64,000 nucleotides of DNA from Engelhardtia mirabilis (lineage in GTDB: Bacteria; Planctomycetota; UBA1135; GCA-002686595): the NCBI GenBank assembly GCA_007751255.1, contig CP036296.1:496001-560000 (forward strand), given 5' to 3'. Position 1 is the first letter of the stretch. Each line of letters begins with the position of its first letter. Positions 9,706-17,945 of this stretch are shown here, piece by piece. The translations under genes and the position numbers were made by a program. Under the pieces are notes generated by a model, which saw only the letters and a list, made by a program, of their open reading frames with translations, did not search any database and was not told the origin of the DNA.

Positions 9706-10362
9706 ATGCGCTTCGTCTGTCTCAGCGATACCCACGGCAGCCACGACCGGCTCGAGCTGCCGGCGGGAGATGTGTTGATCCATGCCGGCGACTTCACGCG
9801 CCGTGGGACGATCGACGAAGTGGCAGCGTTCGCGGCTTTCCTCCGCGGTCAGCCCCATCGCCACAAGCTCGTCGTCGCGGGCAACCACGACTTCCTGTTC
9901 CAGGAGCAGCGGACCCTGGCCCGCGAGATCCTGGGCGACGTCCACTACCTCGAGGACAGTGGCGTCGACCTGGAGGGCGTGAGCTTGTGGGGCTCGCCCT
10001 GGCAGCCTTGGTTCCACGACTGGGCCTTCAACCTGCCCCGCGGCGAAGCGCTGGAGCGGGTCTGGGCCGGTGCGCCGACGGGGGTGGACGTGCTGATCAC
10101 CCATACACCGCCCCTGGGGACCCTGGATCTGACTCGCCGCGGCGAGCGGGTCGGCTGCGAGAGCCTGGCGGCGGCGCTGCCGCGCATCGCGCCGCGTTTG
10201 CACCTGTTCGGGCACATCCACGAGAGCCACGGCACGGACTGCCGGCACGGTCGACTGTCGGTCAACGCGTCCCTGTGCGGACGGGGCCTCAGCCTCGAGC
10301 ACAGGCCGGTCGTGGTCGACCTGGACTCGGACGGCGCGCGCGTTGTCGATGCGCCGGCTTGA
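9706..10362 (+). CDS. calcineurin-like metallophosphoesterase
   Basis: Cytoplasmic phosphoesterase of 218 residues, with no signal peptide. The complete dimetal motif set is present in order: SDTHG (8-12), HAGD (26-29), GNHDF (58-62), THTPP and GHIHESHG. It belongs to the short UPF0046/MPPED2-like group, which hydrolyses phosphodiesters in vitro; the physiological substrate is unknown. The ATG at 9706 starts directly with the first beta strand. It is a single gene with a divergent unknown gene upstream and a convergent lipoprotein gene downstream. Confidence 0.9.
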   Translation: MRFVCLSDTHGSHDRLELPAGDVLIHAGDFTRRGTIDEVAAFAAFLRGQPHRHKLVVAGNHDFLFQEQRTLAREILGDVHYLEDSGVDLEGVSLWGSPWQPWFHDWAFNLPRGEALERVWAGAPTGVDVLITHTPPLGTLDLTRRGERVGCESLAAALPRIAPRLHLFGHIHESHGTDCRHGRLSVNASLCGRGLSLEHRPVVVDLDSDGARVVDAPA

Positions 10363-10556
10363 TCCCGCGATACGACGTCTCCGGCGGGATACCTTCGCGA
10401 CGACTCGGCCGATTCATGGGGTCTGCTCGGGCCCAAAGTCCGGATCACCCGGCATGCCGAACATCGGGGAGATCCCTTGGCGCCGGGCCGGCGACCCTTC
10501 TGGCCGTGCCGCTCCATCCGCGGCCGGCTCATTCACCGGACCATTCACTGGCCCAC

Positions 10557-11381
10557 TCAGCGGCCCGGCCCGAGGGCTTCCCGAACGATCGCATTCGCAT
10601 CCAACTCGACGCAATCCGTGCGCTCGGCGAGGGCGGCGCGCAGGCGGCCCTTGTGCCAGGCGCCGAAGGTGATCGCCACCCGCATGCCCCGGCCTCGCAC
10701 ACGGTCGAGGGCCGCGGCGCACAGGGCCCAGTGGGCGTCGTTGATGTTGCTCCAACCACCCAGGCCCAGGGCGTCGTTGAAGTGTCGGTCGTAGGGGCCG
10801 GTTCCGATCTTGACGATCTCGTCGTAACCGTCGGTGTGGATGGTGCGCGGGTCGTCGAGCATCCCCGCCGCCTGGTGTTCGGCTTCGATCGAGGCGAACC
10901 CCGCGTCCGTCTCGGCGGTCTCGCGGGGCTGCGTCACTTCGAGTTCGCTCAGCTTTGCACGCCGGTCATCGGCCATCTCCCGTGTCCAGGCCGCGCAGGG
11001 CACTATCTCGAAGCCCAGCTCGGCCTGCAGGGGGAACAGCACGTCGACGTACTCGGGGAACGCCCGAACGCGGGGCTCGGTGATGGTGCCCGTGGCTGCG
11101 AATTCCGCGGCGGCGGCCTCGAAGCGGTCCGGGGGGATCTCGGTCAGCACCAGGTCCGGCCGCGCAGCGCGCAGGATCGCCTCGAGCTGCTCCAGACCGT
11201 AGAGCTCACTCTCGAGGTGCCCGCTGTGGATCATCCCGAGCACGACCACTTCGGTCGGTTTGCCGCTCTTCACCTCGTTGGAGCCACTCCGACAGGCCAT
11301 CGCAGCCGAGGCAACCAGGCCCAGCGCGAGTCCCTGCGACCAGATGGATGGGACACGAGGCACCTTGGAGTCACTTCGCAT
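10557..11381 (-). CDS. TraB/DUF5694-like lipoprotein
   Basis: Likely lipoprotein of 274 residues with a leader ending ASAAMAC (candidate lipidated Cys30). The body begins TEVVVLGMIHSGH, similar to the LGT-F/H-H strand that opens TraB/PrgY and DUF5694-type proteins, then LVLTEIPPDRFE with a conserved-looking Glu, and ends with an ITFGAWHKGRLR segment. Proteins of this superfamily are putative metal-dependent peptidases or hydrolases, but activity here is only inferred. The start at 11381 overlaps the end of the upstream GFA gene by 11 bp, so the two are probably translated together; an in-frame ATG at 11411 is possible but would give a less compact leader. Confidence 0.7.
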   Translation of the reverse strand: MRSDSKVPRVPSIWSQGLALGLVASAAMACRSGSNEVKSGKPTEVVVLGMIHSGHLESELYGLEQLEAILRAARPDLVLTEIPPDRFEAAAAEFAATGTITEPRVRAFPEYVDVLFPLQAELGFEIVPCAAWTREMADDRRAKLSELEVTQPRETAETDAGFASIEAEHQAAGMLDDPRTIHTDGYDEIVKIGTGPYDRHFNDALGLGGWSNINDAHWALCAAALDRVRGRGMRVAITFGAWHKGRLRAALAERTDCVELDANAIVREALGPGR

Positions 11382-11790
11382 CCGGCCACTCGCCGTGTCG
11401 GGGAAGGTCACTCACGTGCTCGTACCACGGCGCGCGGCTGTCCCAGAAGATGCTGCGCGCCGGGCGGGCGCCCGGGTCCCCATCGACCCCGCCTGCGGGG
11501 ACGACCCAATAGCGGCCCGTGGCAGACATGCTCGGCATGGATGACCCGCAGCGTTTGCAGAACGCCGTGGGAAACTGGGGGTCCGCCTCGAGCACCCAAG
11601 TGCCGACCAGATCCTCGCCCGCCATCCATTCGAGCTTGTCCGGCTTCACGAACAGGTTGGCCGCATGGGCACTGCCGGTGAATCGCCGGCAACGCGAACA
11701 GTGACAGTACTGGAAACCCTGTACCTCGCCGGTCAAGCGGTACCTCACCGCCCCGCACAGGCAGCCTCCTTCGATCGATCGGTCGCTCAT
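11371..11790 (-). CDS. GFA family (glutathione-dependent formaldehyde-activating/CENP-V-like) zinc protein
   Basis: Small cytoplasmic zinc-binding protein of 139 residues. The zinc ligands of the GFA fold are all present: GGCLCGAVRY, YCHCSRCRRFTGSAHAAN and FCKRCGSSMP. The rest (a WELEADPQFP-like region, then WVVPAGGVDGDPGARP) matches the usual GFA layout. GFA proteins were named for S-hydroxymethylglutathione formation, but most members have no proven reaction, so no reaction is assigned. It is the first gene of a two-gene unit with the overlapping lipoprotein gene. Confidence 0.92.
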   Translation of the reverse strand: MSDRSIEGGCLCGAVRYRLTGEVQGFQYCHCSRCRRFTGSAHAANLFVKPDKLEWMAGEDLVGTWVLEADPQFPTAFCKRCGSSMPSMSATGRYWVVPAGGVDGDPGARPARSIFWDSRAPWYEHVSDLPRHGEWPDAK

Positions 11791-12331
11791 GTCCCCAGTC
11801 TCCGCCGCTCGACGAAGGCTTGCACGGGTGTTCTCGGGCAGCGGCTGGTCTGCTCGAGGGATGGCCTGGGCTGCCGGCCATCTTCAAGCCCTGCTCGCCA
11901 GGATCCGGCCAAGCCCGCGCCCATCACCAGGATTCGCGCCCAGCACGCCCAAACGGCGGCCTGTGGCCGCCTCTCGCCCGCTGACCGTAGCTTGCGGTCC
12001 GAGCCGTCCTCAGGGCGGAGTGAAGCCCCGCCGAGGGGGCGCCCGGTCCACGAGGCACCGCCAGCGGACGCGTTGGACACACTGGCCGCGGATCCTTGCG
12101 ACCGTAGCAGGCTAGTGTCCTGGATCAGAAATTCGGCGTCACTGTCCGGAGGTCCGATCGATGCAGGCTAGGCGCGCCGACGACGCGTATCCGCTGTGAT
12201 ACTCGGAGGAGGCGCTGGCGACGCCAGCGGCGATCGGAGCCCGGGAAGTGACGCCGAATTTCTGATCCAGGACACCAGGCTGGGCCCGTGGACCGATGCT
12301 TACCTGGCGCCCTACAGCTTGCCCTCCAGTC
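11791..12331. other. intergenic region carrying a MITE-like element
   Basis: 541 bp between divergent genes (GFA protein and beta-helix protein). The first 325 bp show no supportable gene or clear signal. The 159-bp MITE-like copy A lies at 12116-12274. The remaining 57 bp lead into the beta-helix gene and show no strong ribosome binding site. Confidence 0.6.
12116..12274 (-). mobile_element. MITE-like element, copy A
   Basis: 159-bp sequence with terminal inverted repeats that begin TGTCCTGGATCAGAAATTCG. They match perfectly for 28 bp and with two mismatches out to 34 bp. It is the reverse complement of copy B (19931-20089), with five differences by eye. The centre is also imperfectly self-complementary, so the whole element can fold into a long hairpin. 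The flanks are TA on the left and CA on the right. No coding capacity, so any movement would depend on a transposase elsewhere. The strand is given relative to copy B. Confidence 0.85.
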
Positions 12332-13582
12332 ATGATCTACCCCCGTCGCCACCTCGCCCTCACACTCCCGAGCGCATCCATCGCGCTCCTTCTGTCGCTC
12401 TGGGCGTCGATCGCGACGGCTTCGATCGCGACGGCTCAGGCGACCTGGACCGTGGACGACGACGGACCCGCCGACTTCTCGAGCGTCGCCCAGGCGGTGT
12501 CTTCGGTCGCAGAGGGCGATGTCCTGTTGATCGCGCCGGGCGACTACGGATCGGTGGCCGTCGACAAGTCCCTGACTTTGTTGGGTGACCCGAAGATCGT
12601 CGAACATCCGCGCTTCGAGTACCTGCAGGTACTCGGTGCGGGTGAGATCCGGCTCGCCCAACTCGACGCGGTCAGCCTCTACCTGTCCGGGATCCCCGGG
12701 CGCAGCCAAGTGGAGAACTGCACGACATCCGCAGGGCTGGAGGCCAGGGACGTGGGCGAGTTGTTCGTGCGCGGCTGCGACTTCGACTCGAGCCTGACGT
12801 TCCAGCCCTATGCCGGCACTCCTGGTGCCTTCGTATGGAGCACGACCGGGGCTCCGGCGAGCCGCGCACAGTTCGTTGACTGCAACCTCTTGGGTGGCAG
12901 GGGCACGCCCTTCGACCTCACCTCGGGCAGTGGCGGTGCGGGTCTTTCGACCCAAGGCGCCGATGTCGTCGTGGCGCGCTGCAGGATCCGGGGTGGCGAC
13001 GGAACCAACGGTCCCTTCGGCCTCGGGGTCGGCGGGGCCGGCGTGCAGACCTTTGGTGGGTCGGTGGAGGTGCGCGGTGCCCCCTCCGACTGGATCGTGA
13101 GCGGGTCCAACGACTGGCTCCAGGCCCAGGGCCAGGGGAACGCAGTCGTTGCGGGTGGCAATGGAGTGGTGACGCTCGTCTCGAGCATCTCGACGGCTGG
13201 GCCTCTAGTGGGGGAGGTCGACGTCGTGGTGCCCCGTCCGACCCTCGCCTGGGGCGGTGTGGGTGGCCCCGGATCCGCGCGCTCGTTGGAACTTCAAGGA
13301 CGAGCGGGCAACACGGCCCTGTGGTTCGTCTCTGATCAAGCCGCCTACGACGAGAGCTTTGCCCCGCTCTTCGGGCTGGCGCTGATCCTCGACCCTGCCA
13401 GTTCCTTCGCCAGCGGCTTGGTCCAACTCGCCGGCCAAGGCCAATCCGTCGGGCCGGGCTTCCTGCTCCCCGCCACTTCGGCCCTCGCCGGCGTGGTGGT
13501 CTCGGCCCAAGCCGCGGTGGTCTCGACCCTGGACGGATCGGTGGCTTTCACCAACGGCGACGACCTGCTGTTGGGGTTCTGA
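12332..13582 (+). CDS. secreted right-handed beta-helix protein with a planctomycete-type C-terminal module
   Basis: Secreted or surface protein of 416 residues. The signal peptide (about 1-35, ending IATAQA) is encoded partly by a 15-bp direct repeat (ASIAT twice). The mature N-terminus TWTVDDDGPADFSSV..AVSSVAEGDVLLIAPGDYG is typical for pectin-lyase-like parallel beta-helix proteins, followed by short Gly/Asp/Val-rich rungs to about residue 330. The C-terminal 60 residues (FLLPATSALAG...QAAVV...NGDDLLLGF) form a module often found at the end of secreted proteins in this kind of genome; the decayed frame at 21436-21719 carries a related end. The function is unknown. ATG at 12332 was chosen because it starts the leader. 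Confidence 0.75.
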   Translation: MIYPRRHLALTLPSASIALLLSLWASIATASIATAQATWTVDDDGPADFSSVAQAVSSVAEGDVLLIAPGDYGSVAVDKSLTLLGDPKIVEHPRFEYLQVLGAGEIRLAQLDAVSLYLSGIPGRSQVENCTTSAGLEARDVGELFVRGCDFDSSLTFQPYAGTPGAFVWSTTGAPASRAQFVDCNLLGGRGTPFDLTSGSGGAGLSTQGADVVVARCRIRGGDGTNGPFGLGVGGAGVQTFGGSVEVRGAPSDWIVSGSNDWLQAQGQGNAVVAGGNGVVTLVSSISTAGPLVGEVDVVVPRPTLAWGGVGGPGSARSLELQGRAGNTALWFVSDQAAYDESFAPLFGLALILDPASSFASGLVQLAGQGQSVGPGFLLPATSALAGVVVSAQAAVVSTLDGSVAFTNGDDLLLGF

Positions 13583-13893
13583 GCGAGCGGGCCAGACCCT
13601 TCTTCTCGGTAACGTGTCTTCGATCGCTGCCCCTGATCGAGGTGGCGAGCGCTGGGTCACTCGCTCGATCCGGGCGTCCGAGTCCTCGACGCGTGGGAGG
13701 GGCTCGTCGCGGGGAATGGCCTGGTGCGGGCAACTCGACTTCGTGCTCGGGCTGCCGCATCGGTCCTCGAGCCACCGACGGCCCACGGCACTGAACCCTT
13801 TCCCGGGGCCGGAGCCTGCCCGGGGCCGGCTAACACATGGATCCGCCGGGGATCTGTCTAATGAAGCCTGTCCCCCCGACTCGAAGCGAACCC
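13583..13893. other. intergenic region upstream of the HMA lipoprotein
   Basis: 311 bp between two plus-strand genes. Frames here are shadows without consistent codon bias. An in-frame ATG at 13861 could serve as an alternative start of the next gene. No clear terminator or promoter consensus was found. Confidence 0.4.
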
Positions 13894-14208
13894 ATGCGAA
13901 CCACAGCTCTGATCGTCGCCCTGGGCCTCGGCCTGGCGGCCTGCCGTACCGAGGCCCCGCCCAGTACCCCCTCGCTCGAGGTCGCCGCCGGCGAGGTCAC
14001 CGCCGGCCTGGTGCTCGACAAGGTCCCGTGAGGCGGTTGTGCTGCCACCGTGCGTGGCGCTCTGGAACCCCTCGCGGGAGTTGGTGACATCGACGTCCTC
14101 CCGGGCCGCAAGGAGTTCTGGGTGGCCTTCGACCCCGAGCAGGTCGACCTGGCCACGTTGCTCTCGTCCCTCGAAGCGGCGGGCGAGCCGGCCAAGCCCG
14201 CCCAGTAG
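13894..14208 (+). CDS. candidate selenocysteine-containing HMA-domain lipoprotein (in-frame TGA at codon 46)
   Basis: Predicted 104-residue exported lipoprotein: leader LIVALGLGLAAC with lipidated Cys17, a short linker, then a heavy-metal-associated (HMA/MerP-like) domain at about 36-100. The frame is broken by a single TGA (14029-14031), and everything around it stays in the same frame: TAGLVLDKVP, then TGA, then GGCAATVRGALEPLAGVGDIDVL and FWVAFDPEQVDLATLLSSLEAAG, ending in TAG. In HMA domains this position is the first Cys of the GMTCGGC-type metal site, so readthrough as selenocysteine gives U-G-G-C. A SECIS-like hairpin follows the TGA. Alternatives are a TGC-to-TGA nonsense mutation or a base-call error. 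A start at 13861 is also possible. Likely role: binding or delivery of a soft metal, or redox chemistry, in the periplasm (inference). Confidence 0.72.
14043..14059 (+). promoter_or_regulatory. SECIS-like hairpin downstream of the in-frame TGA
   Basis: Perfect 5-bp stem GCCAC (14044-14048) / GTGGC (14054-14058) closing a 5-nt loop CGTGC, extended by a U-G wobble pair (14043/14059). The stem begins 11-12 nt after the TGA, and the loop begins 17 nt after it. The loop has G-U at its second and third positions. This fits what is known of bacterial SECIS elements (about 11 nt from UGA to the upper stem in E. coli fdhF, G and U in the apical loop). Short hairpins are common in GC-rich DNA, so this is supporting evidence, not proof. 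Confidence 0.55.
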
Positions 14209-14264
14209 GCGCGGGCCGATTCTCGCCGCGCCGGCAGCTCCACCAGGGTCGACGCCGGTGGGCG

Positions 14265-16616
14265 CTATTCCAGGGTCCGGCTGTCTCCGTCCGCGAGTTC
14301 GATCGTGCGAACCACCGCGGCCGGGTCCCGGGTCTGGCCGTCGCTCAGCTCGAAGCGCCACTCGGCCGGGCGGAGCGCGGCCAGCTCGAGGGTTTGTGAG
14401 GTCGTGCTGTAGTTCCAGCTTCCGCGCCAATCGGCTTCGCCCGGCGGCCGCCAGGACGCGTGGACGAACCATTCGCCGCTCCACTCCTTCGGGCGTGCAA
14501 GGCTCACGCGCGCGCCGCTGGCAAGGGTCACGAAGACTGGGGTGGCTTGCCCCGCGTGGCAACTCACCGTTGCGGTCCATGGGGGCAGGCTGCCGGACGC
14601 TCCGAACTCGCGGATCGTCAGCTCCACTTCTCCCGCCACCACGTCCAGCGCGTAGCGTCCAGGGGCCAGATGGGCCGGGCTCGCATCGCCTTCCTGGGCC
14701 AAGGCCCCCGGCGGCGTGGAGCGCCAATCCACCGACAGGCGGCGGCTGAACGGGGTGCCCTCCTCGGTGCGCACGTCGAGGTCGAGCGTCGCGGTGGCAG
14801 GAGCTGGGACCCAATCTTCGCTGTCGGCACCTTCTGGCTCGTCGAAGGCGAGGGACGGATCGAGTTCGAGCCTGACCGTGGCCACGCCCCGCGCTCCGGT
14901 TGCGGATTGAAGTGGCTCCGCGGCCCAAGGGACCTCCGCCGAGCCGGCCTTCACCGTGCCGTAGAACCCGGCGCGGGCAATCGTGCGGCCGGCCATGGGC
15001 GGGAGCATCGCGGGGTCGAGCGCGAAGCTCGCGCCGCCCGCGCCGCCGCCGACCCACTGGCCGTAGTCGACGACCTCACCGTCGAGGAAGGTCAGCTCGA
15101 CCCGGAAGGTCGCTGAAGCCGATTCGACGGGCTTTCCGTCGCGCCGGTCGAAGACCTCCAGCGCTACCCCGAGCCGTTCGGCAGCCGTCCACTCGACGAA
15201 GCGCCCGTCGGCCCGCACCCGCGCGGGGCCGACGATCGACCAGCCGGGATCGAGGGATCGCAGCTCCAGATCGCCATCGGACAGCCCGCTGAGCTGCAAC
15301 TCACCGCGAGCGTCGGTGACACCGATGCAGTCCTGGTACTCCGCGGACCCACCGCCGATCCTGGCCCGCAGGGCCCTCGCCACGACCCGACTCGGACTCA
15401 CGTGCCCGACGCCGGCGCCGACCGGATGGGCGAGCACTTGAAGTTGCGGGACCGCGAACCCGTCCTCGTCGACGACTCGACCGACCAAGCGGTCGCCACC
15501 GGAGAGGACGACGGTCAAGCCCGTCTCCGGCCAGGACTCGAGCACACCCTGAAGGCGACGGTTCAGGTAACCGTTCGCGATGACCCCGAGCTCGAGGTCC
15601 CGGTCCACGGCTGCGAGCTCGTAGTCCTTGCGCTCGAACCGAAAGACACCCGCCTCGGTGCTGGTCGTGCTCGCCACGAACGCGGGGCCGCCGTGACCCG
15701 ATGCGACCCCTGCTGCCGCCGGTGCGGGCACTAGCAAGACCGTTGCGCCGGCGACCCCGTTGCCGCCTTCATCGACGATCGCACCCGTGAGGCCTGCGTT
15801 AGCCACCTGTGCCACGGGCAGTGTTCGGGCCTCCACGACCACACGCGACGTCGCGGGGTCCACGGTGGTCAGGTCGACCGACTCGGCCGGAGCGGCGGGC
15901 TGACCGTCCAGGGCCAGGGCCGGCCCCGTCTTGTGGTCGTGCGCGGTCGTCTCCTGCGGTGGCAGGGCCAGCCACAGCGCGGTCAAGGCCAGAACGGCGG
16001 CGAGGAGCGTGGTCGTCAGCTTCATCACAGTCCAAGTTGCGAGGGAGTGGACGAGTGCCGTGCTCGCGCCGAGGCCGAGCCCAGCGCGCGGTCGGGCCAG
16101 GGGAACCAGCAGGGCACACCACGCCCGCCACTCGCGGTCGTGGCGGCTGACCAGCTCCGCACGCAGCAGCTCGAGGCCGCGCCGCACGCGCCAGCGGACC
16201 GTGTCCGCCGGCTTGCCTTCCCGTCGCGCGATCTCCTCCGGTTCGAGGCCCTCGAGGAAGCGCAGCAGGATCGTCCTGCGGAAGGGCTCCGGCAGGGCTC
16301 GCGTTGCCGCCACGACCTGCTCCGCGATCTCGGCCTGCTCCACCAACTCGGACGAGCCGGGTAGTGCCTCCTCGCGAGCGACGGCGCGCTCGCGCTCGGC
16401 GCGACGCGCCTCCCCGCGGAAGCGGCGCGCTGCCAAGTGCCGGGCAACCGCGCGCAGCCACGGCCGGCGCGGAATCCCGACGGGGCCGGGTCGCTGGAGA
16501 GCGGCGACGAGGGTCTCCTGGACCAGATCATCGGCCGCGTGGGCATCCCCCAGGAGCGCCTGGGCCAGGCCGGTGAGCCAGGTCAGGTCGGTGGCATCGA
16601 GGGGCTGGTTCTGCAT
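14265..16616 (-). CDS. ECF-type sigma factor fused through a membrane segment to an extracytoplasmic carboxypeptidase-regulatory-like region
   Basis: 783-residue fusion. Residues 1-165 are a sigma-70 family ECF factor: region 2 (LLGDAHAADDLVQETLVAAL) and region 4 (LPEPFRRTILLRFLEGLEPEEIARREGKPADTVRWRVRRGLELL). A membrane segment (about 200-222, MKLTTTLLAAVLALTALWLAL) is followed by about 560 residues with repeated beta-sandwich modules of the carboxypeptidase-regulatory-like type, such as LTGAIVDEGGNGVAGATVLL and LVGRVVDEDGFAVPQLQV. The promoter-binding part would be cytoplasmic and the modules outside, so the protein could sense envelope conditions directly, without a separate anti-sigma factor (inference). 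Start at 16616 (MQNQPLDATDLTW) was chosen because the upstream extension is Arg/Ser-rich and not family-like. A second fusion of this design lies at 58444-61587. Confidence 0.88.
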   Translation of the reverse strand: MQNQPLDATDLTWLTGLAQALLGDAHAADDLVQETLVAALQRPGPVGIPRRPWLRAVARHLAARRFRGEARRAERERAVAREEALPGSSELVEQAEIAEQVVAATRALPEPFRRTILLRFLEGLEPEEIARREGKPADTVRWRVRRGLELLRAELVSRHDREWRAWCALLVPLARPRAGLGLGASTALVHSLATWTVMKLTTTLLAAVLALTALWLALPPQETTAHDHKTGPALALDGQPAAPAESVDLTTVDPATSRVVVEARTLPVAQVANAGLTGAIVDEGGNGVAGATVLLVPAPAAAGVASGHGGPAFVASTTSTEAGVFRFERKDYELAAVDRDLELGVIANGYLNRRLQGVLESWPETGLTVVLSGGDRLVGRVVDEDGFAVPQLQVLAHPVGAGVGHVSPSRVVARALRARIGGGSAEYQDCIGVTDARGELQLSGLSDGDLELRSLDPGWSIVGPARVRADGRFVEWTAAERLGVALEVFDRRDGKPVESASATFRVELTFLDGEVVDYGQWVGGGAGGASFALDPAMLPPMAGRTIARAGFYGTVKAGSAEVPWAAEPLQSATGARGVATVRLELDPSLAFDEPEGADSEDWVPAPATATLDLDVRTEEGTPFSRRLSVDWRSTPPGALAQEGDASPAHLAPGRYALDVVAGEVELTIREFGASGSLPPWTATVSCHAGQATPVFVTLASGARVSLARPKEWSGEWFVHASWRPPGEADWRGSWNYSTTSQTLELAALRPAEWRFELSDGQTRDPAAVVRTIELADGDSRTLE

Positions 16617-16838
16617 GGTGTTCGCAACGGAGTTCCCGCGCTCCGGTGCCGCGCGAATGGAATGTGGGGAAACACGCCCAATGCGATGGCTACACCGTCG
16701 CGATCCGGCAGCGACGCGGTTCAACTGTGTCGCCCTCCGCTCTCGGGGCCGGCCAACGAATGTCCGACGCGACCCACGCGCCGCGCCCCTGGCACCGCCT
16801 CGCAGCGGCGGCCACCCCGGTTGGCGAAGCGCCCGGCG

Positions 16839-17945
16839 CTAGCGGCCCGACGCGACCTGCCGCCGCGCCTCGTCCAGGATCTCGGCCACGATCACGTTGA
16901 GGTCGATGCTCGACAGGGGATCGACCTCGCACTCACCCCGCACCACGTGGCGCAGGTAGGTCCACTCGTCGGCCCAGGCGGCGGGCAGGGGCGTGGGCGT
17001 GACCTGCTCCAGCTCGCCGTCGGGCGCGCGCCGCGCGAGGCTGTTCCACTTGCCGGCGTGGAGCGAGCCCGTCTCCGAGTGCAGGTCCATCTCCTTGTTG
17101 TCGTGGGTCCAGGCCCAGGAGGCGCCGATCACCGCGGTGGCCGTCGGGTAGCGCAGCACGATCGTCGCGTCGTCGTCGACGTCCGGATAGATCTCGGGCT
17201 TGAGCGTGGACGCCGTGGCGGTCACGGACAGGGGCCTCTCCCCATCCATCAGCCACGTGGCCAGCGCCGCGCCGTAGCAGCCGAAGTCGACCAACGCACC
17301 CCCGCCGTTCTGCTCGGGGTCGCAGAGCCAGGCCAGGAACTCCTCGTAGCAGCCGATCTCGCGCGGACCGCGGTGGCCGTGTCGGAAGACCATGCGCCGG
17401 AGCGGTGCGAAGCTGCCGTCGCGTACCAGTGCCGCCGCCGTTCGCAGCGACGGATACCAGCTCGTTTCGAAGTTGGTGAGCACCTGAACCCCGTGCTCGG
17501 TCGCCAGCTCCGCCATGCGCGCGGCAGCTGCGGCGTCGAAGGCCAGCGGCTTCTCGACCAGGGCGTGGACCCCGCGCGGCGCGCAGACCTCGATCACCGG
17601 CAAGTGGTCGGCGATGGAAGTCATCACGCTCACCGCCTCCGGCTGCACCGCGTCGAGCATCGTCGCCGTGTCGTCGAAGCGGAGCTCGTCGCCCAAGCCG
17701 TACTTCGACGCCAGGCGCGAGAAGAGCTCGCGATCGGGCTCGACCACGCCAACCAACTCCAGGTCGTCGCGCCGCGCGGCGTTCCACAACAGGCCCTCGG
17801 CGTGCTGGTGCACCAGCCCGACGACGGCGATTCGCAGGGGCGCGTCCGACTCGGGATCAACCATCGGGGTCTCAAGGGTCTGGTCGCGTGCGGCCGAGGG
17901 CGCAAGCAGCGCCAGGATCGCGAGAGCGAAGGCTCGGCTGCCCAT
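16839..17945 (-). CDS. exported Gfo/Idh/MocA family oxidoreductase
   Basis: NAD(P)-dependent sugar-type oxidoreductase family protein of 368 residues. A Sec-like leader (about 1-20) precedes a Rossmann domain starting LRIAVVGLVHQHAEGLL; note GLVHQH instead of the usual GxGxxG. The family motif EKPLAF (about 135-140) carries the catalytic-type lysine, and the C-terminal alpha/beta domain includes NGGGALVDFGCYGA. Exported Gfo/Idh/MocA proteins are numerous in Planctomycetota, probably in glycan breakdown, but the substrate is unknown. Its ATG immediately follows the stop of the upstream lipoprotein gene (TGAATG), so the two are co-transcribed. Confidence 0.9.
   Translation of the reverse strand: MGSRAFALAILALLAPSAARDQTLETPMVDPESDAPLRIAVVGLVHQHAEGLLWNAARRDDLELVGVVEPDRELFSRLASKYGLGDELRFDDTATMLDAVQPEAVSVMTSIADHLPVIEVCAPRGVHALVEKPLAFDAAAAARMAELATEHGVQVLTNFETSWYPSLRTAAALVRDGSFAPLRRMVFRHGHRGPREIGCYEEFLAWLCDPEQNGGGALVDFGCYGAALATWLMDGERPLSVTATASTLKPEIYPDVDDDATIVLRYPTATAVIGASWAWTHDNKEMDLHSETGSLHAGKWNSLARRAPDGELEQVTPTPLPAAWADEWTYLRHVVRGECEVDPLSSIDLNVIVAEILDEARRQVASGR

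Noticed and set aside
9699-11681. Plus-strand open frame of 660 codons
   Set aside because: Covers the metallophosphoesterase in another frame and runs antisense through two minus-strand genes with recognisable motifs; no domain of its own.
13894-14031. HMA gene as a short protein that simply ends at the TGA
   Set aside because: The 45-residue product would hold only a leader and one strand, while the domain continues in the same frame with coding-type codon use. Readthrough or a mutated gene explains the data better; mutation remains open.
15933-16364. Plus-strand frames within the sigma fusion
   Set aside because: Antisense shadows over complete sigma regions 2 and 4.
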